The notes under the pieces: model-generated
What the model was told of the DNA's origin: nothing
What the model saw: the letters and a program-made list of their open reading frames with translations, nothing else
The model's database searches: none
Source of the DNA: Photobacterium lipolyticum
GTDB lineage: Bacteria; Pseudomonadota; Gammaproteobacteria; Enterobacterales; Vibrionaceae
NCBI RefSeq assembly: GCF_003026475.1
Contig: NZ_PYMC01000017.1
Location: 20,167 to 84,166, forward strand
Direction: 5' to 3'
Length of the DNA stretch: 64,000 nt
Shown here: positions 1-11,171 of the stretch, in pieces
Position numbering within the stretch: position 1 is the stretch's first letter
How the letters are laid out: each line of letters starts with the position of its first letter
Program-made: the position numbers and the translations under genes

Positions 1-255
1 CGAGTAACGTGACGTTGCAGTGGTTTGATTGGGGATTTAGCAAAGAGCCCCATAATTGTATTTACTGGCATAGCCGATCAACCTAGAGAGTGCCTTAAAT
101 GGCTAATTCTTGAGCGATGGTCATTGAGGCGCGCATGTTAACGTATAAGTTCGGGGAGGGGAACCACTTTTGATCAAGGTTTTGTTGATATTTCTCACTT
201 GCCCCCGGGCACATAAGGAAATATCCTTGGTTTGCCACTGTTTATAGGGACAACT
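1..255. other. Upstream region of ygiF, no gene seen
   Basis: I find no convincing reading frame on either strand in this left edge. The last bases carry the ribosome-binding site of the first gene (AGGGA five bases before its ATG). The region probably holds the ygiF promoter, but no clear -35/-10 pair can be fixed. Confidence 0.4.
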
Positions 256-1770
256 ATGGAAACCGAGATAGAACTGAAGTTTTTCGTCTCACCAGAATTT
301 TCGAATCAACTTCTACGTGTGATTGCTGAAGCGAAAATTTTGCAGCAAAGTAGTCGAATTTTAGGCAATACCTACTTTGATACGCCAGACCAAATTCTTC
401 GCCAGCACGATATCGGCCTGCGGATCCGCCGGTTTGATGATGTTTTTGTTCAGACCTTGAAGACAGCAGGACGGGTGGTTGCAGGGTTGCACCAACGTCC
501 GGAATATAACGCTGAAACCAATGGAACCGATCCTGATCTCTTCTTGCATCCAGCCGATGCATGGCCTGAGAGCGTTAATGTTGCTCTCGTGCAGCAACAG
601 CTCAATCCTCTGTTTTCTACTGACTTTGAACGTCAGCAATGGCTGATCGCCATGCCAGATGGTAGCCAGATCGAAGTGGCTTTTGATCAGGGGGAGGTGA
701 GTACGAACGGTAAAACTGACTCTATCTGTGAAGTTGAATTAGAACTGAAATCCGGTCAAACCGATGCGTTGTTTACGCTGGCACGCGAGTTATGTGCGGA
801 AGGCGGCATGCGCCTGGGCAATTTAAGCAAGGCAGCCCGTGGTTACCGCCTGGCTGCAGGTTATGACGGTGATGAGGTGAAAGCGTTGCCTTTTGTCGCC
901 GTTAACGGCCAAGAGTCGATTGAGACGGTTTTCGTCAACACCTTAGAGCATGCGTTAGCCCACTGGCATTATCATGAACAGATTTATGTTGAGTGCCAAG
1001 ATCAAGAAGCGCTGCACCAAATCAGCCAGGCGTTAGCGTTAATTCGTCAGGCGCTGGTGGTATTTGGTGGCTTGATCCCTCGCCGGGCGAGTGCGTTGTT
1101 GCGTCAAGAACTGCACTGGCTGGAAGGTGAGCTGGATTGGCTGGAAGAAGCGGCCAGCATTACGCACTTATTAGCAGAGAAAGGCCAGGTGCTGAAAAAG
1201 CTTAACATGCGTAAGTCACTCCAGAAGCAGCTGCAAATACGGTTTGCAGCGTTACCCGAGAAGGATGATATCTTGCGGCTGCTGACGTCAGCTCGTTATT
1301 GTGGTCTATTACTCGATTTAAGTCGTTGGATTTTAAGCCGTGGCTGGCAGCCATTCCTTGACGATAAAGCGCGTATCAAATTAGCGGGCAGCATCAAGCC
1401 TTTTGCTGATGGTGTGCTATCGCGTTCGTGGGATGAGCTACTTGACGTTTTCCCATCTCAGCGAGTATTAAATCGAATTGATTATTTCGACCAGCAGCCG
1501 CGCTTATTACGCAATCTGATGAGCGGCACTTGTTTTGCCGAGCTGTATGATGAAGACAAACGAGCTGCCTTCAGAATGCCATGGTTAGACTTGTTACGCG
1601 GCATTGAAGATTTACGTCAGTTAGAGTCGGTTCGGACACTGGTCGAACAATATGACGACGATGACCGTAAACAGCTTGAGAAATGGCTCAGTCGTAAAGA
1701 AGAGTCATTGATCCATGCTATGGATCAGACTCGCCAGATGGGGGTCGAACTGATCCCATACTGGCCGTAA
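256..1770 (+). CDS. ygiF: CYTH and CHAD domain inorganic triphosphatase (YgiF family)
   Basis: Cytoplasmic triphosphate-tunnel enzyme that hydrolyses inorganic triphosphate in characterised E. coli YgiF. The N-terminus METEIELKF is the CYTH signature ExExK, which lines the metal- and phosphate-binding tunnel; the CYTH part covers roughly residues 1-200. The rest (about 230-500) is an alpha-helical, histidine- and arginine-rich CHAD domain, thought to bind polyphosphate. At about 504 residues it is somewhat longer than E. coli YgiF. The longest frame opens 8 codons earlier at a TTG, but AGGGA sits five bases before the ATG and the ExExK motif follows at once, so I use the ATG. It precedes glnE as in related genomes, here with a chemoreceptor gene in between. 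Family assignment is firm; the in vivo substrate is inferred. Confidence 0.9.
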   Translation: METEIELKFFVSPEFSNQLLRVIAEAKILQQSSRILGNTYFDTPDQILRQHDIGLRIRRFDDVFVQTLKTAGRVVAGLHQRPEYNAETNGTDPDLFLHPADAWPESVNVALVQQQLNPLFSTDFERQQWLIAMPDGSQIEVAFDQGEVSTNGKTDSICEVELELKSGQTDALFTLARELCAEGGMRLGNLSKAARGYRLAAGYDGDEVKALPFVAVNGQESIETVFVNTLEHALAHWHYHEQIYVECQDQEALHQISQALALIRQALVVFGGLIPRRASALLRQELHWLEGELDWLEEAASITHLLAEKGQVLKKLNMRKSLQKQLQIRFAALPEKDDILRLLTSARYCGLLLDLSRWILSRGWQPFLDDKARIKLAGSIKPFADGVLSRSWDELLDVFPSQRVLNRIDYFDQQPRLLRNLMSGTCFAELYDEDKRAAFRMPWLDLLRGIEDLRQLESVRTLVEQYDDDDRKQLEKWLSRKEESLIHAMDQTRQMGVELIPYWP

Positions 1771-2216
1771 GGTTTCCAGCCCCTGCTATTTAAGCTGCAT
1801 CCATTAAAACGCCCCGGTTATGGGGCGTTTCTGTTTCTATCACCGTCCTCTTTCTGCTTGCTTGGATCCGAAATGAGTGTGCTCACCAGAACAGCTGGTA
1901 AATGAAGATGTCGATGACCGCGAAAGAGTGTAAATATATTTAGCTTGCGGAATAAACATGAAGCTGGTCGCAATTGCTCCGGCATAAGAGAGAGTACTTA
2001 AGCCACCAGGCTTATCGGATTGAATTCATGTTTGACGGCATCGATCTTTTTCATCATTAAATTTTCGTAATTCACAGCAAGGATATAGAATAGCCTAATT
2101 GTTTTGAGCTCGAAAATAATTCGTTCAACCTTCTGATTTTGCGCCCTGAAATTTCTGTTTCACTATAAACGACATAAATTTTAACGGCCGGCATGCTTAC
2201 AATACGGAGATTAAAA
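1771..2216. other. 446-bp intergenic region between ygiF and the chemoreceptor gene
   Basis: It starts with the ygiF terminator hairpin. The remainder is non-coding and becomes AT-rich toward the chemoreceptor start. I looked for a sigma-28 flagellar promoter (TAAA-N15-GCCGATAA) just upstream of the chemoreceptor gene and found no acceptable match. Nothing else is recognisable. Confidence 0.4.
1807..1836 (+). terminator. Rho-independent terminator after ygiF
   Basis: A perfect 9-bp inverted repeat (AAACGCCCC / GGGGCGTTT) with a 6-base loop, followed by a short T-rich stretch. Confidence 0.85.
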
Positions 2217-3818
2217 ATGGCAAAGATGGTGTTTAAACCATGGGAACAGGGACTCACGAATATTCGTCTCGTGCCTAAGCTTATTGTGTTGATGGTTTTT
2301 AGTACCATGCTGCTTATAGGTAAGCAGTTGTGGGATGCAAATACCTTTTACCAGTCAGTGGTGCAGATCCAGCAAGATCGCTCTGAAGAGCTAGCGCAAA
2401 CGAATGCCGCATTACTGGGCACTTTTCTCGCTCAGGGCGAAAACGGCAAACAACTTGCTGAGCTGGCGATTAATGCACAGGCGAAAAGCCGGCAGAAAGG
2501 GGCCTACCTTTATCTGGTCGAGCGTGACAGCGGCAAGGTCTTAGGCCATCCGAACGCACGCACAATCAGTGATCTTACCGATATTACCGATCAGGGGGTG
2601 GATTTGCCTCGCTACCTGATGCAACACGCGGGCGCGGGCCCTATTGTGCTGAATAATAAAGGTCGCTTTGAGTATGCGATTGAATTACAAGGCTGGAATT
2701 GGGTGGTTGTCGCCTCGCAATCGGCTTCTGAGGCTGAGAGCTATTACCGTGGTTTTCTGCTGCAGGTGGCATGGCAGACGGGTTTGATGATTGCAGTTTT
2801 CATTGTGATTCTACTGGGTGGTGCTGGCATCATGCTGCGCCAGACTCACTATCTGGCTGAGAGTATTAAGTCTCTGGCAACTCGTGACTTATCTCAGCCG
2901 ATTGAAATGGACTGCCGTGATGAATACGGTGATTTAGCTCGAGAGCTGGAGAAAACACGTATTCAGTTACGGGATGTGATGTGCAGTCAACGAGACACTT
3001 CTTCGGAGCTGTCGGCTTTGGCGGAAGTGATGTCTATCAGCATGGTGGAAACGAAAGAGTCCGCCCAAGAAGAGTTTAATGAGATTGATCAGCTGGCGTC
3101 TGCAATGAGTGAGATGACGTCAACGGTACAGACTGTTGCGGAACATGCCCGTGATGCCTCCAATACAACGGAAGGAACCTCAGCCCAGGCGGCGCAAGGT
3201 CAGCAGTTTGTGTCTCGGACCATTGTTACCATTAATCAGTTATCGCAGGATATCAGCCAGTCAGCCGGTGCGGTGAATCAGGTTGAAGAGCGTGTAGAGC
3301 AGATTGGCAGTGTGATTGTGACGATCCAGAGCATTTCCGAACAAACGAATTTGCTGGCACTGAATGCGGCGATTGAAGCGGCGCGTGCCGGTGATGCCGG
3401 CCGTGGTTTTGCTGTCGTTGCCGATGAAGTGCGCAATCTGGCGCAGCGTACCCAGAAAGCGACCGTTGAAATTCAGGAGATGATCTCCCAGCTGCAAAAC
3501 AGTGCCCAACAAGCGGTTTCGCTGATGGAGCAGAGTGTGGTGGAAGCAGCGGAAGGTGTCGACCTGGTGACCAGTGCGGGTGGTGAGCTCGATAAAATTG
3601 TTGAGCAGGTACAGCGGATCAATGATATGAATTTCCATATCGCCTCTGCCGCCGAGCAGCAAACGACGGTGGCCGATGAGATGAACCTGAACCTGACAAA
3701 CGTCCGCGAGCTGGTAGAAGCATCAGTCGTGGTCGTTACAGAGCTTTCTGAAACATCAGATACCATGCAAAATCATGCCAATGAACTGGAAAGCAAAATT
3801 CAGTCGTTTCGGATCTGA
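2217..3818 (+). CDS. Methyl-accepting chemotaxis protein
   Basis: Transmembrane chemoreceptor that passes ligand signals to CheA/CheW. Seen in the 533-residue product: a first membrane segment near residues 19-36, a periplasmic sensing region of about 150 residues (with [19 protein letters not shown], Cache-like), a second membrane segment near 183-207, a HAMP linker, and a C-terminal signalling domain. The conserved hairpin tip ([19 protein letters not shown], then [15 protein letters not shown]) is intact. The long frame begins 8 codons upstream, but GGAG stands eight bases before the ATG used here. It has its own terminator and no chemotaxis neighbours, so it is a stand-alone receptor. The ligand cannot be told from sequence. 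Confidence 0.9.
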   Translation: MAKMVFKPWEQGLTNIRLVPKLIVLMVFSTMLLIGKQLWDANTFYQSVVQIQQDRSEELAQTNAALLGTFLAQGENGKQLAELAINAQAKSRQKGAYLYLVERDSGKVLGHPNARTISDLTDITDQGVDLPRYLMQHAGAGPIVLNNKGRFEYAIELQGWNWVVVASQSASEAESYYRGFLLQVAWQTGLMIAVFIVILLGGAGIMLRQTHYLAESIKSLATRDLSQPIEMDCRDEYGDLARELEKTRIQLRDVMCSQRDTSSELSALAEVMSISMVETKESAQEEFNEIDQLASAMSEMTSTVQTVAEHARDASNTTEGTSAQAAQGQQFVSRTIVTINQLSQDISQSAGAVNQVEERVEQIGSVIVTIQSISEQTNLLALNAAIEAARAGDAGRGFAVVADEVRNLAQRTQKATVEIQEMISQLQNSAQQAVSLMEQSVVEAAEGVDLVTSAGGELDKIVEQVQRINDMNFHIASAAEQQTTVADEMNLNLTNVRELVEASVVVVTELSETSDTMQNHANELESKIQSFRI

Positions 3819-3860
3819 TTAAGCAATATCTGACGGTTCACAAATCCTGTCATTAAAGAG

Positions 3861-3890
3861 ACAACGCCCACCTCTGGTGGGCGTTGTTGT
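3861..3890 (+). terminator. Rho-independent terminator after the chemoreceptor gene
   Basis: Perfect 12-bp inverted repeat (ACAACGCCCACC / GGTGGGCGTTGT) with a 3-base loop, followed by TGT-rich sequence. Confidence 0.85.
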
Positions 3891-3948
3891 ATGTTATCTT
3901 AGTTATTAATGGGTCACGCTCGCCAGGGAAATAATCAAAGGAACCGCT

Positions 3949-6825
3949 ATGACACAACATCAAAAGCAGCCAGATCTACTTTCTGCCGCTTCAGCCAAGG
4001 CGCTGGAGAAACTTCAACACGCTCACCCTGAGCTGCTTTCCCAATGGCCGGCAGAGCGTCAGGCCGAGTTGCACAAAGTCATTGGGTTGAGTGACTTCAT
4101 CTCTGGATCGATGGTACGTGACGGGCAACTATTACCTTGGCTGGCTGAGCATGTAGATGATGCAGAGCATGGCGAACACTACCGTCAGCAGTTGCAGCAG
4201 CTGCTCGCCTCGGCCACGGATGAAGCGGGGCTTATGCGGCGGTTACGAGCGTTTCGCCGCCAGGAAATGGTATGGATAGGCTGGCGGGATTTCACCGCGA
4301 AAGCCACATTAGCACAAAGTCTGGCCCACCTCTCTTTGCTGGCTGAAGCATTGATCATGGAAGCGTATCAGTGGCTCTATACTCAGTGCTGTAAGGAGTG
4401 GGGCACTCCGACTAATGCTGACGGCGAAGCTCAGCCGATGCTCATTCTGGGGATGGGGAAACTGGGCGGTGGCGAACTGAACTTTTCATCTGACATTGAT
4501 TTGATTTTTACGTTTCCGGAAAACGGTGAGACCCGGGACGGGCGACGCAGCCTCGCCAATTCACAGTTTTTTACCCGCTTAGGGCAGCGACTGATCAAAG
4601 CGCTCGATCAGCAAACTTATGATGGTTTCTGTTACCGGGTTGATATGCGTCTGCGGCCCTTTGGCGACAGCGGACCGCTGGTGATGAGTTATGCCGCTCT
4701 TGAGGATTACTACCAGGAGCAGGGGCGGGACTGGGAGCGCTATGCGATGATTAAAGCGCGGGTGATGGGGCGCGAAAGCTTTAGCCAGTATCAGGAACTC
4801 CGTCAGATGCTGCGGCCGTTTGTCTTCCGCCGTTATATCGATTTCAGTGCCATACAGTCATTACGCCGGATGAAGTCAATGATCAGCAGTGAAGTTCGTC
4901 GTCGAGGCCTGCACAACAACATTAAGCTGGGGGCCGGCGGGATCCGTGAAGTTGAATTTATTGCCCAGACCTTTCAGTTAATACGCGGTGGCCGCGAGCC
5001 GAGTCTGCGCAGCCGGGGGTTACTGGAAACATTATCTGCAATTAAACAGTTAGCACTATTACCCGCCGAGCAAGTGAACGATTTAGAGCAGGGCTACTGC
5101 TTCTTGCGTAAGCTGGAAAATTTGCTGCAAGCCATTGATGACAAACAAACTCAAACCTTACCGGATAAGCCTCTGGATCAGGTGCGCTTAGCGTGTGCAA
5201 TGGGTTATGAGGACTGGCAGAGCTTACAGGCCGCGACCCAACAGCATATGGTTGCCATACACCAGGTGTTCGATCACATCATTGGTACTGAAGATGATGA
5301 CAGCCAATGCTCTGCTGATACGCAATACCACGAATTGTGGGCAATGGCGAAAAATGAAGAAGTACTGCTCAATATTCTGGCGGAGCTGAATGCGCCGGAT
5401 CAGGCCGGGCAAGCCAGTACTTTGCTGGGAATGAAAGCTGAGCTGGCAAAGCGTACGTTAGGGCCTCGCGGTCGGGAAGTTCTGGCCAGACTGATGCCGG
5501 AGGTACTGGCGCGGATCGTGCTGCGTCCGGATGCGTCATCGGTGTTAGCGCGAGTGATCAAGTTGATTGTGCGTGTGGCGACCCGTACCACTTATCTCGA
5601 ATTGCTGAGTGAGCACCCGGCAGCATTAAACCAGCTAGTGCGTCTGTGTGCCGCCAGCCCGATGGTCGCCAACCAGCTGACACAATATCCGATTCTGCTT
5701 GATGAGTTGCTTGATCCGCAGCATCTCTATAATCCAACGCCGTTGAACCAGTACGGGGAGGAGCTTCGTGAGTATCTTGCGCGGATCCCCGAAGAAGACA
5801 TGGAACAGCAGATGGAAGCGATCCGTCAGTTTAAGCAAGCGCAGTTGCTGAGGATTGCGGCGGCAGATATTGCCGGTGCTCTGCCTTTGATGAAAGTCAG
5901 CGACCATCTAACCTATTTGTCCGAAGCGATTATTGCCGCCGTGGTGAATCAGGCCTGGCTGCAAATGGCTGAAAAGTATGGTGAACCTAGCCACCTGACA
6001 GAACGTGACGGCAAAGGCTTTGGTGTGATTGGTTACGGTAAGGTCGGTGGCTGGGAGCTAGGGTACGGCTCTGATCTTGACTTGGTCTTTTTGCACGACT
6101 GTCCGGCTGATGTTTACACCACGGGAAAAAAAGAGATTGACGGCCGTCAGTTTTATCTGAGGCTGGCACAACGAATTGTTCATTTGTTCTCAACCCGTAC
6201 TTCATCTGGGGTGCTGTATGAGGTTGATGTTCGTCTGCGCCCGTCAGGTGCATCCGGGCTGCTGGTCAGCACCATGGAAGCGTTTACTGAATACCAGCAC
6301 AAAGAAGCCTGGACCTGGGAGCATCAGGCCATCGTGCGGGCTCGCATGGTGTATGGTGATGTGCCTTTGCAGCAGGCGTTTGCTGATGTTCGCCGGCAGA
6401 TCCTGATGCAATGCCGGGAGCCGCAGCAGCTGCGGCATGATGTGGTGGCGATGCGTCACAAAATGCGAGAGCATATGGGGAGCAAAAAAGCGGGCATGTT
6501 TGGTCTGAAGCAAGATAAAGGCGGAATTACCGATATCGAATTCATTGCTCAGTACCTGGTTTTGCAACATGCCAGCCAAGAGCCTGCGTTAACCCGCTGG
6601 TCTGACAATGTGCGTATTTTCGATACCATGGCTGAATATGAGATCCTGAGCCTGTCTCAGGCCACCGCGCTAAAGCAGGCCTATTGTAGCATGCGAGATG
6701 AAATTCATCGCCTCAGTTTATTGGGCTTACCTGCCTACGTGAATGAACAGCAATTTGGCACTGAGCGAGAGGTTGTCAAGCAGATCTGGCAGCAGTACCT
6801 GGAACCATCGGCACAGGCTGAATGA
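3949..6825 (+). CDS. glnE: Bifunctional glutamine synthetase adenylyltransferase / adenylyl-removing enzyme
   Basis: Controls glutamine synthetase activity by attaching AMP to GlnA, or removing it, in response to PII and glutamine. The 958-residue product has the family's length and both nucleotidyltransferase halves. The N-terminal deadenylylase half carries [20 protein letters not shown]; the C-terminal adenylylase half carries [20 protein letters not shown]. Each has the metal-binding DxD. The helical GlnD/PII-UTase-like segments that follow each half are recognisable. AAAGGAA precedes the ATG. It lies between the chemoreceptor gene and hldE; the glnE-hldE pairing is typical of gammaproteobacteria. 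Confidence 0.97.
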   Translation: MTQHQKQPDLLSAASAKALEKLQHAHPELLSQWPAERQAELHKVIGLSDFISGSMVRDGQLLPWLAEHVDDAEHGEHYRQQLQQLLASATDEAGLMRRLRAFRRQEMVWIGWRDFTAKATLAQSLAHLSLLAEALIMEAYQWLYTQCCKEWGTPTNADGEAQPMLILGMGKLGGGELNFSSDIDLIFTFPENGETRDGRRSLANSQFFTRLGQRLIKALDQQTYDGFCYRVDMRLRPFGDSGPLVMSYAALEDYYQEQGRDWERYAMIKARVMGRESFSQYQELRQMLRPFVFRRYIDFSAIQSLRRMKSMISSEVRRRGLHNNIKLGAGGIREVEFIAQTFQLIRGGREPSLRSRGLLETLSAIKQLALLPAEQVNDLEQGYCFLRKLENLLQAIDDKQTQTLPDKPLDQVRLACAMGYEDWQSLQAATQQHMVAIHQVFDHIIGTEDDDSQCSADTQYHELWAMAKNEEVLLNILAELNAPDQAGQASTLLGMKAELAKRTLGPRGREVLARLMPEVLARIVLRPDASSVLARVIKLIVRVATRTTYLELLSEHPAALNQLVRLCAASPMVANQLTQYPILLDELLDPQHLYNPTPLNQYGEELREYLARIPEEDMEQQMEAIRQFKQAQLLRIAAADIAGALPLMKVSDHLTYLSEAIIAAVVNQAWLQMAEKYGEPSHLTERDGKGFGVIGYGKVGGWELGYGSDLDLVFLHDCPADVYTTGKKEIDGRQFYLRLAQRIVHLFSTRTSSGVLYEVDVRLRPSGASGLLVSTMEAFTEYQHKEAWTWEHQAIVRARMVYGDVPLQQAFADVRRQILMQCREPQQLRHDVVAMRHKMREHMGSKKAGMFGLKQDKGGITDIEFIAQYLVLQHASQEPALTRWSDNVRIFDTMAEYEILSLSQATALKQAYCSMRDEIHRLSLLGLPAYVNEQQFGTEREVVKQIWQQYLEPSAQAE

Positions 6826-6923
6826 TTAATCAGATCAAAGCCATCATGATTAACTGTTACAAACTGTTTGTAGGTATACCTTTATGTTAGTATCTGGCCG
6901 TTTTCACTATCCCGGAGATAAAA

Positions 6924-8354
6924 ATGAAACTGACTCTTCCAGATTATGATCAAGCTGATGTGCTGGTTGTTGGTGATGTCATGCTGGACCGTTATTGGTA
7001 TGGGCCAACCGCACGAATTTCGCCGGAAGCGCCGGTACCGATTGTAAAGGTTGATCAGGTTGAAGAACGCCCTGGTGGAGCGGCGAATGTGGCGATGAAT
7101 ATTGCTGCGTTGGGGGGCCATGCGCGTTTAGTCGGGCTGACCGGGATTGATGAAGCGGCTAAAGCCTTAACCGAAAAACTATCTTCGCTGGATGTGCGCT
7201 GTGACTTTGTGTCACTACCTGAATATCCTACGATCACCAAACTACGCGTAATGAGTCGTGGACAGCAGTTAATTCGGCTTGATTTTGAAGAAGGCTTCCA
7301 CGATGTGGATGCCGAAAAGATATTACCGCGCCTAGAGCAATCCCTGCCCCATGTGAAGGTGGTCATTTTATCGGATTATGCCAAAGGTGCCCTTGAGCAT
7401 ATCCGCACAATGATTGAACTTGCCCATGACGCGGGGGTACCGGTACTCATCGATCCTAAAGGTGCAGACTTTGAGCGCTACCGCGGTGCAACCCTGCTGA
7501 CGCCAAACCTTTCAGAGTTTGAAACCGTGGCCGGCAAAGTGCGCAGCGAAGAAGAGTTAGTTGAAAAAGGTCTGGCCTTGATTGACCGGTTTGATCTCGA
7601 TGCGCTGCTGGTAACGCGTAGTGAGCACGGCATGACATTGCTGCAAAAAGGTCAGGACCCCCTGCATATGCCTACCCAGGCTCAGGAAGTTTATGATGTG
7701 ACAGGGGCTGGCGATACGGTGATCTCCGTGCTAGCGGCATCACTGGCCGCGGGTAAATCGTTGTCTGATGCATGTAAGCTGGCTAACGCGGCAGCGGGTG
7801 TTGTGGTGGCTAAACTGGGTACCTCAACCCTTTCAACGATTGAATTGACTGATGCGATCTATGGCAGTCAGGATACGGGGTTCGGTGTGATGGCCGAACA
7901 GCAGTTGAAATTGGCGGTGGAAGCGGCAAAGCGGCGCGGTGAGAAAGTGGTAATGACCAATGGTTGCTTCGACATTCTGCATGCCGGTCATGTGGCTTAT
8001 TTAAATGAGGCCGCAAAATTGGGCGACCGCCTGATTGTTGCCGTGAACTCAGATGCATCGGTGCAGGCATTGAAAGGCCCTGGTCGTCCGGTTAACCCGG
8101 AAGATCGCCGGATGGCGGTATTGGCCGGATTAGGGGCTGTTGATTGGGTTGTTCCCTTCACCGAAGAAACCCCGCAACGCTTAATTAGCGAAATTCTGCC
8201 CACGCTGCTGGTAAAAGGTGGCGATTACAAACCGGAAGAGATTGCTGGCGGTAAAGAAGTGATTGCCGCTGGTGGAGAAGTTCGGGTGCTGAATTTTGAA
8301 GATGGCTGTTCTACCACTGAAATTATTGAATCGATCCGTGGCGGGCGTGGATAA
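6924..8354 (+). CDS. hldE: Bifunctional heptose 7-phosphate kinase / heptose 1-phosphate adenylyltransferase
   Basis: Makes ADP-D-glycero-beta-D-manno-heptose for the lipopolysaccharide inner core, catalysing two steps of that pathway. The N-terminal part (about 1-320) is a ribokinase-type kinase with the GGAANVA substrate motif and the DVTGAGDT catalytic motif near residues 260-268. The C-terminal part (about 345-476) is a nucleotidyltransferase with [16 protein letters not shown], whose HxGH motif binds the nucleotide. The 476-residue length matches the fused enterobacterial enzyme. GGAG precedes the ATG. A terminator shared with convergent tolC follows. Confidence 0.97.
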   Translation: MKLTLPDYDQADVLVVGDVMLDRYWYGPTARISPEAPVPIVKVDQVEERPGGAANVAMNIAALGGHARLVGLTGIDEAAKALTEKLSSLDVRCDFVSLPEYPTITKLRVMSRGQQLIRLDFEEGFHDVDAEKILPRLEQSLPHVKVVILSDYAKGALEHIRTMIELAHDAGVPVLIDPKGADFERYRGATLLTPNLSEFETVAGKVRSEEELVEKGLALIDRFDLDALLVTRSEHGMTLLQKGQDPLHMPTQAQEVYDVTGAGDTVISVLAASLAAGKSLSDACKLANAAAGVVVAKLGTSTLSTIELTDAIYGSQDTGFGVMAEQQLKLAVEAAKRRGEKVVMTNGCFDILHAGHVAYLNEAAKLGDRLIVAVNSDASVQALKGPGRPVNPEDRRMAVLAGLGAVDWVVPFTEETPQRLISEILPTLLVKGGDYKPEEIAGGKEVIAAGGEVRVLNFEDGCSTTEIIESIRGGRG

Positions 8355-8382
8355 TCGGCCTTCCGTAATAATGCCGTTATAA

Positions 8383-8409
8383 AAAAAGCGCCAGATAATG
8401 GCGCTTTTT
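8383..8409. terminator. Bidirectional terminator between hldE and tolC
   Basis: AAAAAGCGCC / GGCGCTTTTT, a 10-bp perfect inverted repeat flanked by A and T runs, so it can work on both strands between convergent genes. Confidence 0.85.
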
Positions 8410-8457
8410 ACATTTTACCTGACGTCGAGCTTATTCATGGCCACAACGTTCAGAGTA

Positions 8458-9741
8458 TTATTTACTTTTTATCAAGCCGACATTGATATCGATGATGTCT
8501 TGCTCATTGAGCGAACCAACGGCCTGCTTAAGCTGTATCTGATTCAAGATGTAATCATAGCGCGCATTAGCCAGCTGGCGGTTAGCATCGTAAAGGCGAC
8601 GGGTGGAATCTAATACGTCAACAATAGTACGTGTGCCTACATCAAATCCCGCTTCTGTCGCTTCGAGTGCAGACTGGGCAGAAATCACAGATTGCTGATA
8701 AGCACGTACAGAACCGATAGATGCATTGATATTGTTATAGAACGCACGGACATCTTTTACGACGCTACGGTATGATCCTTCCAGATTTTCACTGGCCGAA
8801 ATGTAGTTGAACTGCGCTTGTTTCACTTCTGAGGTTGTTCTGCCACCAGTATAAACCGGCAGGTTCAGATTAATACCCGCAGTGATAGTGCCATCATCAT
8901 TGAACTGGTTTAACTCGTTGTAGTTGTAGCCAGCATCAAACGACAGGGTAGGCAAATGGCCAGATTCCGCCAGTGAAATGCTATCTCGCGCAATATCTTG
9001 TGAAATTCGCGCGGTTAACAGTGTCAGGTTTTCGTTCTCGGCATCTTTTACCAGCTCCAGAACACCGGTTTGCGGTGCACTGGTGGAGAAACGTGCGGTA
9101 TCCAGGATGTTGAGCTCTTTATGTTCCTGTCCTGTGATTTCACGTAGCTCTTCATAGCTGTTCGTCAGCGCATTTTCTTTGATGATTTCATCGGCTAATA
9201 CATTGTCGTATTGCGCCTGAGCATCATGCACGTCGGTGATTGCAGATAAACCGACTTCAAAGCGTTGTTTGGTTTGTTCCAGCTGGCGGCCAACAGCCGC
9301 TTTTTCTGCGCGAATAAATTCCAGATCATCCATCCGTTTCAGGACATCAAAGTAGGAGTTTACAACACGCAGAATCAAACTTTGTTGGGATGCTGCATAA
9401 GTTGAATCACTCTGGCGAGCAACCTTTTCGGCGATGTCTAAGTTAACCCAGCTAGAACGGTTATAGATAGATTGACTCAGGCTCAGACCACCGTTAAACC
9501 CATCATCATCACCATCAAGACGGGTTACATTATAGCCTGCGGTTAAGTTAATCTGCGGCAGTAGTGCACTACGGGACGAGTTAATTGCCTCAAAGGCTGC
9601 ATCTTTATCTGCGGCAGCTCTTAACAACTGAGGGTCGTTTTGTTTTGCTTGTTGGTAGATATCGGCGAGATCATCAGCCAGAGCTGCCTGGCTTAAAGCG
9701 CCAAGCGCAACGCTGATAATGAGCGGAAGCAATTTTTTCAT
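8458..9741 (-). CDS. tolC: Outer membrane efflux channel TolC
   Basis: Trimeric outer-membrane exit duct used by RND and ABC efflux pumps and type I secretion. The product (427 residues from the start chosen) opens with a Sec signal peptide, MKKLLPLIISVALGALSQAALA, cut after the second alanine of that run, so the mature protein begins near DDLADIYQ. Two tandem OEP repeats follow, heavy in coiled-coil heptads, with the typical N-terminal LADIYQQAKQNDPQLL. The long frame starts 8 codons earlier; AGGAAAGG places initiation at this ATG. It is transcribed divergently from nudF, the standard arrangement. Confidence 0.95.
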   Translation of the reverse strand: MKKLLPLIISVALGALSQAALADDLADIYQQAKQNDPQLLRAAADKDAAFEAINSSRSALLPQINLTAGYNVTRLDGDDDGFNGGLSLSQSIYNRSSWVNLDIAEKVARQSDSTYAASQQSLILRVVNSYFDVLKRMDDLEFIRAEKAAVGRQLEQTKQRFEVGLSAITDVHDAQAQYDNVLADEIIKENALTNSYEELREITGQEHKELNILDTARFSTSAPQTGVLELVKDAENENLTLLTARISQDIARDSISLAESGHLPTLSFDAGYNYNELNQFNDDGTITAGINLNLPVYTGGRTTSEVKQAQFNYISASENLEGSYRSVVKDVRAFYNNINASIGSVRAYQQSVISAQSALEATEAGFDVGTRTIVDVLDSTRRLYDANRQLANARYDYILNQIQLKQAVGSLNEQDIIDINVGLIKSK

Positions 9742-10033
9742 GGATGCCTTTCCTGATCCTGACAATAAAATGGTTGCAAATAATGAGTGTACCTTAAGAT
9801 ACCTTGCTTGAAACTGATCGCAACGCAGTTTTATGCATTACATAGCTGAATATTTAACTATATGTAATTGTAATCTATATATTACGTTGCCTAATTAAGC
9901 ATGTCTTGATTGTAATCCATCCATTTATTGGTATGGACTTAAAATAAACCATAACATTTATCAAAAAAGTTGAATTTGATCATTGCTGCTGACCCTTTTG
10001 AATGAAAAAATACGGCTAAATGGAGATCACTGC

Positions 10034-10684
10034 ATGAGTAGCAAGATGCCTGCGGGCCTTGATGGTATTGTGTATAGCAAAGAAGATGTCGATATTTTGT
10101 CGACTGAAATGTTATATCAAGGCTTTTTTAGGATGGTTAAGTACCGCTTCCGTCACCGGTTATTTGCCGGCGGCTGGAGTAAAGCGCTGGATCGTGAAAT
10201 GTTTGAACGCGGACATGCGGCAGCCTTGCTTCCTTATGATCCCATCCAGGATAAGGTGGTACTGGTTGAACAATTCAGAGTCGGTGCGATGGCCGCGGAT
10301 TGTACACCCTGGCAGCTGGAAATTGTGGCTGGCATTATTGAACCTGAAGAATCAGCCCAGGATGTGGTGCGTCGTGAAGCTGTCGAAGAGGCCGGCCTGA
10401 CGGTGACGGATTTAGATAAAGTCACCCGTTACCTCTCCAGCTCCGGCGGTTGTTCTGAGGTGCTGGATGTGTTTGTCGGTTGTATTGATAGCACCGGAGC
10501 ACAAGGCATTCATGGCCTCGAAGAAGAAGGCGAAGATATTCGTGTTCATGTCGTGACACGCCAACAGGCGTACCAGTGGGTCGAATCAGGTAAAATAGAG
10601 AATGCGGCTTCGATCATTGCGCTACAATGGTTGCAGTTAAACTATTCTCGATTACAAACCCAGTGGTCTAAGGACACCGATTGA
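10034..10684 (+). CDS. nudF: ADP-ribose diphosphatase (Nudix)
   Basis: Hydrolyses ADP-ribose to AMP and ribose 5-phosphate. The Nudix box is complete: GIIEPEESAQDVVRREAVEE fits GX5EX7REUXEE (near residues 102-121), followed by AGL. Length is 217 residues, close to E. coli NudF. The open frame extends 17 codons upstream to a TTG, but TGGAGA lies seven bases before this ATG. It is the first gene of the nudF-yqiB-cpdA-yqiA group, and its stop overlaps the next start. Confidence 0.93.
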   Translation: MSSKMPAGLDGIVYSKEDVDILSTEMLYQGFFRMVKYRFRHRLFAGGWSKALDREMFERGHAAALLPYDPIQDKVVLVEQFRVGAMAADCTPWQLEIVAGIIEPEESAQDVVRREAVEEAGLTVTDLDKVTRYLSSSGGCSEVLDVFVGCIDSTGAQGIHGLEEEGEDIRVHVVTRQQAYQWVESGKIENAASIIALQWLQLNYSRLQTQWSKDTD

Positions 10685-11109
10685 ATAAAAGATACACCGT
10701 TGATCTTGCTGGTCTCATGCGATTATATGAAACCAACTATGCGAAGTTGCTTCCTTTACTGCCAAAAAATGATGCGGTAGGAGATGAGTGCGCATATCAG
10801 GTTTTTGAGCATGAATACAGACTGAAAATTATTGAGTCAACCCGTTATACGACGGTGGTATGTTTATGGCAGCACAACACTGGTGATGTGGCAGAATACT
10901 TAATCCCCCAACTCACCGTACGGTTGTACCACGATGCCAGAGTGGCAGAAGTGTGTAGCGCCCAACAGATTTCGAGACTTAAGCCAAGGTATGATTACCC
11001 GAATTTACGGATGTGCCAAAAAGACGAGAAACATCAGGTTAATCGCTTTTTGGGGGACTGGCTGGCATATTGCCTGAAAAATGGGATCAGTAAACAGTCG
11101 GTTTGTTAA
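10681..11109 (+). CDS. yqiB: DUF1249 family protein YqiB
   Basis: Conserved 142-residue cytoplasmic protein of unknown biochemical function. Recognised by family motifs STRYTTVV, LTVRLYHDARVAEVCSAQQI, RYDYPN and QKDEKHQVNRFLGDWL, which are nearly those of E. coli YqiB. It begins with TTG overlapping the nudF stop codon (ATTGAA), and the N-terminus NKRYTVDLAGLMRLYE aligns with the family from that codon. This suggests translational coupling to nudF. Fixed association with nudF and cpdA hints at nucleotide metabolism or signalling, but this is only context. Confidence 0.92.
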   Translation: MNKRYTVDLAGLMRLYETNYAKLLPLLPKNDAVGDECAYQVFEHEYRLKIIESTRYTTVVCLWQHNTGDVAEYLIPQLTVRLYHDARVAEVCSAQQISRLKPRYDYPNLRMCQKDEKHQVNRFLGDWLAYCLKNGISKQSVC

Positions 11110-11171
11110 ACAGCGACAGAAGTATGCTGAGCTAATTAGATTTGAATTAAACAGACAAGGTTTTTAACGTT

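Noticed and set aside
1861..2216. Cyclic-di-GMP riboswitch before the chemoreceptor
   Set aside because: The conserved GEMM core sequences were not found; only ordinary AT-rich leader is seen.
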